A stretch of DNA of 64,000 nucleotides from assembly GCA_026874595.1 (NCBI GenBank), contig CM049321.1, forward strand, positions 5,263,479 to 5,327,478. Direction: 5' to 3'. Position numbers and translations under genes: made by a program. Under the pieces are notes generated by a model. It was not told the origin of the DNA. It worked only from the letters and a program-made list of their open reading frames with translations, and did not search any database. Numbering within the stretch: position 1 is the stretch's first letter; every line of letters begins with the position of its first letter. Shown piece after piece: positions 59,190 to 64,000 of the stretch. The DNA comes from Sipunculus nudus. Lineage: Eukaryota > Annelida > Sipuncula > Golfingiida > Sipunculidae.

Positions 59190-59521
59190 GTTGCTTTAAG
59201 TAGCTTTTAAGACAAACAGAGATCACACTTTCTAGTCCCAGAGAATTAAGGTGCTGCCGTGGCAGAGATTTCCCAGGAGAACTTGTAATTGATATTGTTG
59301 TCTCATAGTGACCAGATATGTTTAGATAGTTCAGTGTTTTTAGCATGGGATCTGTTACGAAAGGATTGTTTGTGGTTATTGTATCTGGTCTTGAAATAAC
59401 CTTCAGTACACCCAATGTAGTGTTTCTCGTCATTGCCTGTTCTAACTGTTGTCTTGTACACAATGCATCTCAGCTGACACTGGCCATTCATAGGACATCC
59501 ATCTTTTTTACGGCAGTTACA
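59190..59521 (-). pseudogene. Decayed Penelope-like GIY-YIG endonuclease fragment
   Basis: On the minus strand, a cysteine motif CNCRKKDGCPMNGQC is followed by IVYKTTV, the YIG core in HYIGCTEGYFKTRYNNHKQ, and TELSKHIW. This is the GIY-YIG endonuclease domain characteristic of Penelope-like retroelements. The reading then meets stops after HIWSL, after SATAAP and after RKCDLCLS, positions where intact relatives continue. It is a dead fragment with no RT directly upstream on this strand. Confidence 0.75.
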
Positions 59522-59631
59522 TTGTTTTTGAGGTACTTATGAAAGCCCTCAAATTTGCCAAACCATGGTCTACATTCAAGATGATGTTATCAAAATCATC
59601 CTGCACATCACGAAAAGCTTACTGTTTAGCA

Positions 59632-59784
59632 AGGATAACTTCTGGATGAAGAAAAGGATCACACTAGTTTTGACGTCACCATAGGCAGTTTTGATGGCGC
59701 TGAAGTATGGCGACATTGTTGGTTTATACATCCTAGATATGTTGAAAAAGGAATTTGGTGAAAATGCTCTACACTCTAAAAAGT
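59632..59784 (+). pseudogene. Decayed Penelope-like reverse transcriptase fragment
   Basis: On the plus strand, two frames together read FWMKK, then FDVTIGSFDGAEV, then (after a one-base shift) DIVGLYILDMLKKEF. This is a conserved stretch of RTs that accompany GIY-YIG domains in invertebrate genomes. It has a frameshift and a stop. It lies in the opposite orientation to the GIY-YIG fragment 110 bp away, so the locus holds rearranged remains of one family. Confidence 0.6.
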
Positions 59785-60290
59785 GAGAACATGTTTATGA
59801 CATGTTTCATGTTTCTATATGAAACATCATTTTGTCCACTTTTTGAAACATGCTTTTTCGTGAAGCATGTTTTACAGAGGGCCTTGTTGAGACATGTTTT
59901 GAAACATGTGTCATATATCTGCAACATGTTTCTCTTGAAACATCACTTATAAGTTGAAACATCATTTTGTCCACTTTTTGAAACGTCATTTTTACACGAA
60001 ACATGGTTCACAGGAAACTACTTGGTGAGACGTGTTTTAAAACATGTTTCAGTTATCTACAACATGTTTCTATTTGAGGCATGGATAAGTTGAAACATTT
60101 CTTTGACGTGTTTTGAAACATGCTTCAAATTTCGCAAAACATGCTTCTATTTAAAACATGAGGAATACATTGATTCATTTAGTTCAATCAAGTTTCATGA
60201 AACATCATTAACAGTTGAACTTGGCGAGAAGCGTTTGAAACATGTTTTCAGTTATTAAAAATACATTTCAATTTAAAACACAAGTACTTT
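59785..60290. repeat. Degenerate array rich in AAACATGTTT palindromes
   Basis: At least two diverged units of about 135 bp (each starting TTTTGTCCACTTTTTGAAAC) contain many copies of RRRCATGYYY-type palindromes (GAACATGTTT, AGACATGTTT, AAACATGCTT). The motif thins out by about 60260. No coding capacity. Confidence 0.65.
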
Positions 60291-61638
60291 ACAACAGGCT
60301 GGACTGTTATTTTTTTATTTTTAAAAGGTAAATTATCCTTTAATATGCTTCCAGGAGGCGTCACAGGACCTTACATACCGGAGGCATGTTACTCAATTGG
60401 TGAAATAATGTGTGTTCTAAGTTTAAAAGGTGTCAAGATCATTTGAAACACGAAACGCCCTCTTCAGAAATATGTATTAAAAGTTAAGATTTGTTTAATT
60501 GCTAGACATTGCTTAGTGCATATCACAGGGAGATGGCTTTATTGTAGCATATGGTACATGTTTCTGTTTTATATAGATCGAACAATTTAATATTTCTGAT
60601 TTTAATATTGATTTTACCGATATCAAAATAAAACATGACAATAACGACCCTGAATTATGTATGCTTCTTTAAACTGTAATAGATTAATCCATGACCTTGA
60701 ATTTGGTATGCTCCATGAAACATTATTACAATGCCGATTTTGGGCAAAGTTATATTTTAACTGCCGTCAATGACCAGAAGGACCCTAAATTTTGATGGTG
60801 TTTCACTAAACACAGCCTATGCAATCTTCATATAACGCCGTGTTAATATCCAATATGTCTTTAAGTTACCAAACCGTATATATTGATTAATCAATTATTG
60901 GTAGAAAAAAAGATACTGGAAATTACTAATATTTTACTGATTTTCACAGACGAACGCTGCAGTACGTAGACAAATTTAAATAACCACTGTCCACATTTAA
61001 AAATGTAGTTTTTCAAAGAGCAAACACTTATTATGAAACAAATCAAAAATACATTCTTACTTCATCTGAAAAGTTGAGGTGTCGTTCAAGCAAAGTATAT
61101 GAAAACTGCAATATTCACACTTCAGAAACATTAGAAAACTACCATAACAAAGTTGTCTCTAATAAAACAATTAGAACGTGATAGGAAATTTGACTTCTTC
61201 CACATTCTGGGTCAGTTTGATTGAAAAAGAAGTATATTTTAAATGAAAAGAGAAGAAAAATTATTATTAATAAACAGTGAGTGTTATAAAAAAAATAATT
61301 CATGTTATATTTAAACTGATCATTTTTATTCAAGATAATGAGTCAATTTACATGTTTTATTTTTTCATGAAATAATAAGCCTGTATTATAAACAATATTT
61401 CAGTCGAAGACCAAACATCACTTAAAAATAGCAAAAATATATAACAAGCTAAAAGATTCACTAACCCAATTAAAATTGCAATTAAATACAGTTTATGGAA
61501 ATTATGTCTTAACTGAAATTATGAATGTCTCAGTAAATATAAAAAATAACCCACTTAAAACTGCAATTAAAAACCAATGACTGAAATTATGTTGCATTTG
61601 GTTAGGAGGATAGGACATACTTAGAATGTAATACCACC
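60291..61638. other. Intergenic, no gene supported
   Basis: Very AT-rich. A 30-codon plus-strand stretch near 60345-60440 looks coding-like but is isolated. The last ~300 bp may be 3' UTR of the minus-strand gene next to it (AATAAA on the minus strand at 61330-61325). Confidence 0.35.
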
Positions 61639-63707
61639 CTAACAGTACATAACAGGTCCCCCATACACAGGTCCCCCATCCTCAAGAAGACGTATCTTCA
61701 TCTGATCTCTTACAATCGAGCTTGACCGAACTTCTCCATCCTCAATTATGAACAATGCAGTTGGCTCAGTCCCTTCAGCTGTTTTAAAAAATCCTCCTTC
61801 CCATCTTTCTGGAAAACAAAACCAAAAACTTCAGGCATGATGCAGTTTACCTGTTGTAGTTTATAGTTCATAATTCATATTTTGAGATCAAGCTGTAAGC
61901 CTGTTTCAATGAGCTAATTTTTTTTTTCTTTTTTTTTTCTTTTTATGAACACAAACCATCACAAATATAAGTCAAATCCCCAGATCAGCACAAAAGAAAG
62001 ATGATAAAGTTGGATTTTGAACTTACCAGTCTCTGATTAAAAAGTTAACTTTACCATGGTAAAATAAGTTTAAACAGTATACTTTTTTTATGTTTAAAGT
62101 CAGACAGTTTGAACCTCAATACTAAATTATCAGTGGATAGGTATAAGTCAAAACTTACAGATCCAATTATCCTGAAAGTGATATTTTCATGTTCTTCTTC
62201 CTTCCTCTGCTCTGGACCCTTGGTCACCAGATACAAAGAAAGTGTTTTTATTAATTTTCTCTATGGTTACTCTGTTACCTTTAATAACAAATTTGATAGT
62301 CATACTAACTGAAACAACATTTAGACCTACAATTTACCTATAAATATATTTTCAAGAAGGACATAAGATGGAAAGGCAGACTTATTAATGATAAAAATGC
62401 AGCAAATTTAAAATTGCATCCCCATCAGAGATTGGGATAGTCTATATTTCTTTTAATAAAACAATGCAGCAATGCAGAAAATTGATTGTTTCAATGATAT
62501 TTCTTAGAAACTGTCTGCACTTGCATACAATATAAATAATTTGATGCACAATATGAAATAATTGAACAAAGATGGAAAATGACATGGATTAGTGTAAACA
62601 GTGTGGAAAGTCACATGTGATCAAATTTCAACCACTAAACTGTGGCATGTACAGATTACTGAAGGATAGCTGTAACAAAAGTGTTATCATTGTCAAAAAA
62701 ATATTAGTCTAAAAGACTTTTAGTTTTATGGCTATAGATATGTGTGGTGTATAAATGGCTGATGAATAACAAATATGTTAGAACTAATATGTTAGAAAAT
62801 TGATTATTTGTCAGGGTCCAGGGTGCGTGTTTTACACACTGCCATATAAAACACATTAGGTTCAGTGTGAAACTTAAAGATGTTTTATCCAGGAATCCAG
62901 GGGGAGGGGGGAGACCAGGGGCGGATCCAGGATTTAGGAAAAGGGGGGGTTCCAACCTAGGAGGACTTATGAAAATCCTAAAAAAAGGTCATCACGTCTG
63001 GAAAAGGGGGGGTCCAGGCCGCAAAATTACGTCTAAACCCACTTAAAAAAGGTTGCTTCGGGTGAAAAAGGGGGGGGGGGGGTCCGGACCCCCTGGATCC
63101 CCCCCCTGGATCCGCTTCTGGAGACTTATTGATAAATAAGCTGACCAAGGGAAAACTAAAAACTCTCCCCCCCCCCCTCGGTGCAATAACCTGATTACCT
63201 TACTGATAGCAAAGGCATTTTTGCTGGTATGAATTTAACTGGCACAGACTTACAGTAAAAGGATATCCAGAAACAACAGAGTTCAGAAGGAGATCCAGGC
63301 CCCCCCCCCCCTTTACCATCCAATCCATCGCAACCTTATTTTAAAAGGTTTCAGACAAAATTTTGCGGCCTGGATCCCTCTTTTGCGGGCCTTGGGACCT
63401 GGTTTTCAGGGCTTTTTAATAGTCCTCCTGGGTTGGAACCCCCCCCCCCCTTTCCTAAATCTTAGATCAGCTCCTGGAGTTTGAAGCTGTATATCATTGT
63501 ATTAGGTTAATAGTAGTCCAATACTTGACTGCTCGGGGTTTATTTATAACCTGACCTTTTTGTTGCCCCTTTAAATGGGAGTAAGATTAAAAATAAGCCC
63601 CGAGCAGCCCAGCACTGGAATAAAGTAGTATTAAGAAAACTAGACAATACTTTGGAATAATGCCAATATGACTCACCATCCAGCCTTTTTCCAAATATCG
63701 TTTTCAT
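61639..63707 (-). CDS. Probable two-exon gene, 66-residue protein, unknown family
   Basis: Exon 1 (63707-63677) reads ATGAAAACG.. and ends at a strong donor, GATG|GTGAGT. Exon 2 (61808-61639) follows an excellent acceptor (GGTTTTGTTTTCCAG) and runs 55 residues to TAG. The one-base/two-base phases join to a Glu codon. The product starts MKTIFGKRLDE and continues RWEGGFF.., a LFIIEDGE strand and an acidic-basic middle, ending GGPVYGGPVMYC. It has no signal peptide or membrane segment. A second possible exon (62218-62159, donor GTAAGT) lies in the intron, in phase with another frame of exon 2, so alternative products are possible. A 15-codon upstream frame ends at ATGA overlapping the start codon. 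I do not recognise the family, and the protein may be truncated relative to its relatives. Confidence 0.45.
61920..61944. repeat. T-rich tract
   Basis: Interrupted poly-T in the intron. It could also serve as the pyrimidine tract of an unrecognised acceptor on the plus strand. Confidence 0.7.
62915..63121 (+). mobile_element. MITE, copy 1
   Basis: 207 bp with terminal inverted repeats CCAGGGGCGGATCCAGG and CCTGGATCCGCTTCTGG (15 of 17 paired), flanked by GAGA/AGA on both sides, a possible short target duplication. It contains three G-runs and no coding sequence. It lies in the intron of the 66-residue gene. Confidence 0.75.
63289..63479 (-). mobile_element. MITE, copy 2 (inverted)
   Basis: Reverse orientation relative to copy 1, sharing GATTTAGGAAAGGGGGGG, GGTTCCAACC.AGGAGGACT, and TCCAGGCCGCAAAATT. 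Its ends are more diverged (CTCCAGGAGCTGATCTAAG). With copy 1 it can form a large hairpin in the transcript. Confidence 0.7.
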
Positions 63708-63742
63708 TGCACTTGTAAATCTTCGTCCTGCTCCTCATTCCT

Positions 63743-63750
63743 TGACGTCA
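63743..63750. promoter_or_regulatory. CRE palindrome upstream of the 66-residue gene
   Basis: A perfect TGACGTCA, 36 bp before the start codon on the minus strand. The 63830-63930 stretch further upstream is richer in CpG than its surroundings, which fits a promoter. No TATA box was seen at a fixed distance. Confidence 0.4.
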
Positions 63751-63936
63751 TAAATGGTTGACTCGGTTGATATTTTGCTGATTCACAAAAGTCCATGATT
63801 CAATTTTGCATATAAGACTGACCGATAAGCCGCTGTTCGCCACTGTGACAGTTGAAGGTACTCGCGCCCGTTACATGAAAACGGGAAAATTTCACGCCGG
63901 TTAAGCGGATGTGACGTTATGTTCATGAATCAGACA

Positions 63937-63978
63937 TGTTTGACACATGTTTGACACATGTTTGACACATGTAATAAA
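63937..63978. repeat. 11-bp tandem repeat
   Basis: Three and a half copies of ACATGTTTGAC, related in core (CATGTTT) to the array at 59785-60290. Confidence 0.85.
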
Positions 63979-64000
63979 TGAGAATGATGTTTCAGTCTCC

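Noticed and set aside
60345-60440. Plus-strand stretch reading LPGGVTGPYIPEACYSIGE
   Set aside because: Only about 30 codons, with no partner exon; not enough support.

Overview
The window looks like nuclear DNA from an invertebrate, most likely a mollusc and probably a bivalve. This is inference. The DNA is AT-rich, genes are small and split by introns, and TA microsatellites are everywhere. Repeats include a recently inserted Ty3/Gypsy retrotransposon, degraded Penelope-like fragments with a GIY-YIG domain, a tRNA-derived SINE, and a non-autonomous element built on ~180-bp tandem repeats. No bacterial-style gene organisation is present.

Layout. 1-3.7 kb: an 861-bp solo LTR between two blocks of a 21-bp minisatellite. 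4.5-6.1 kb: a three-exon minus-strand gene, which I assembled from splice sites, for a 105-residue secreted basic protein. 6.5-13.7 kb: dispersed repeats, a possible plus-strand terminal exon (7780-8010), a SINE and a large ATT/AAT trinucleotide block. 14.6-17.8 kb: a two-coding-exon CD225/dispanin-family membrane protein (149 residues, minus strand). A direct duplication upstream of it carries splice-donor and TATA-like signals, so the gene may have two promoters. 17.8-21.2 kb: no gene seen.

21.2-44.06 kb: a three-copy tandem duplication with units of about 7.1 kb. Each unit carries the 861-bp LTR family, a non-coding repeat with GGTGGCGCCACC motifs, and a GC-rich 33-bp minisatellite. Unit 1 has an extra 2.25-kb element inside its LTR, and units 2 and 3 preserve the empty site. 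Unit 3 breaks off inside the minisatellite. Variants distribute as a mosaic among the units. 44-50.4 kb: an LTR-like stretch and a repeat present as two direct copies and one inverted copy.

50.38-58.35 kb: a complete, apparently intact Ty3/Gypsy element on the minus strand. It has nearly identical LTRs, a gag with an RRM-like N-terminus and zinc knuckle, and a pol with protease, reverse transcriptase, RNase H and integrase. Gag and pol are joined by a textbook -1 frameshift site (U UUA AAC, 8-nt spacer, 10-bp stem). It inserted into an older dispersed repeat that has an unoccupied relative at 13 kb. 58.5-60.3 kb: repeats and decayed Penelope-like fragments. 61.6-63.7 kb: a probable two-exon minus-strand gene for a 66-residue protein, with two inverted MITE copies in its intron.

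Host genes are few: two well supported (secreted protein, dispanin), one probable (66 residues) and one possible partial. The rest is repeat biology. All splice models are read by eye and have no transcript support here.
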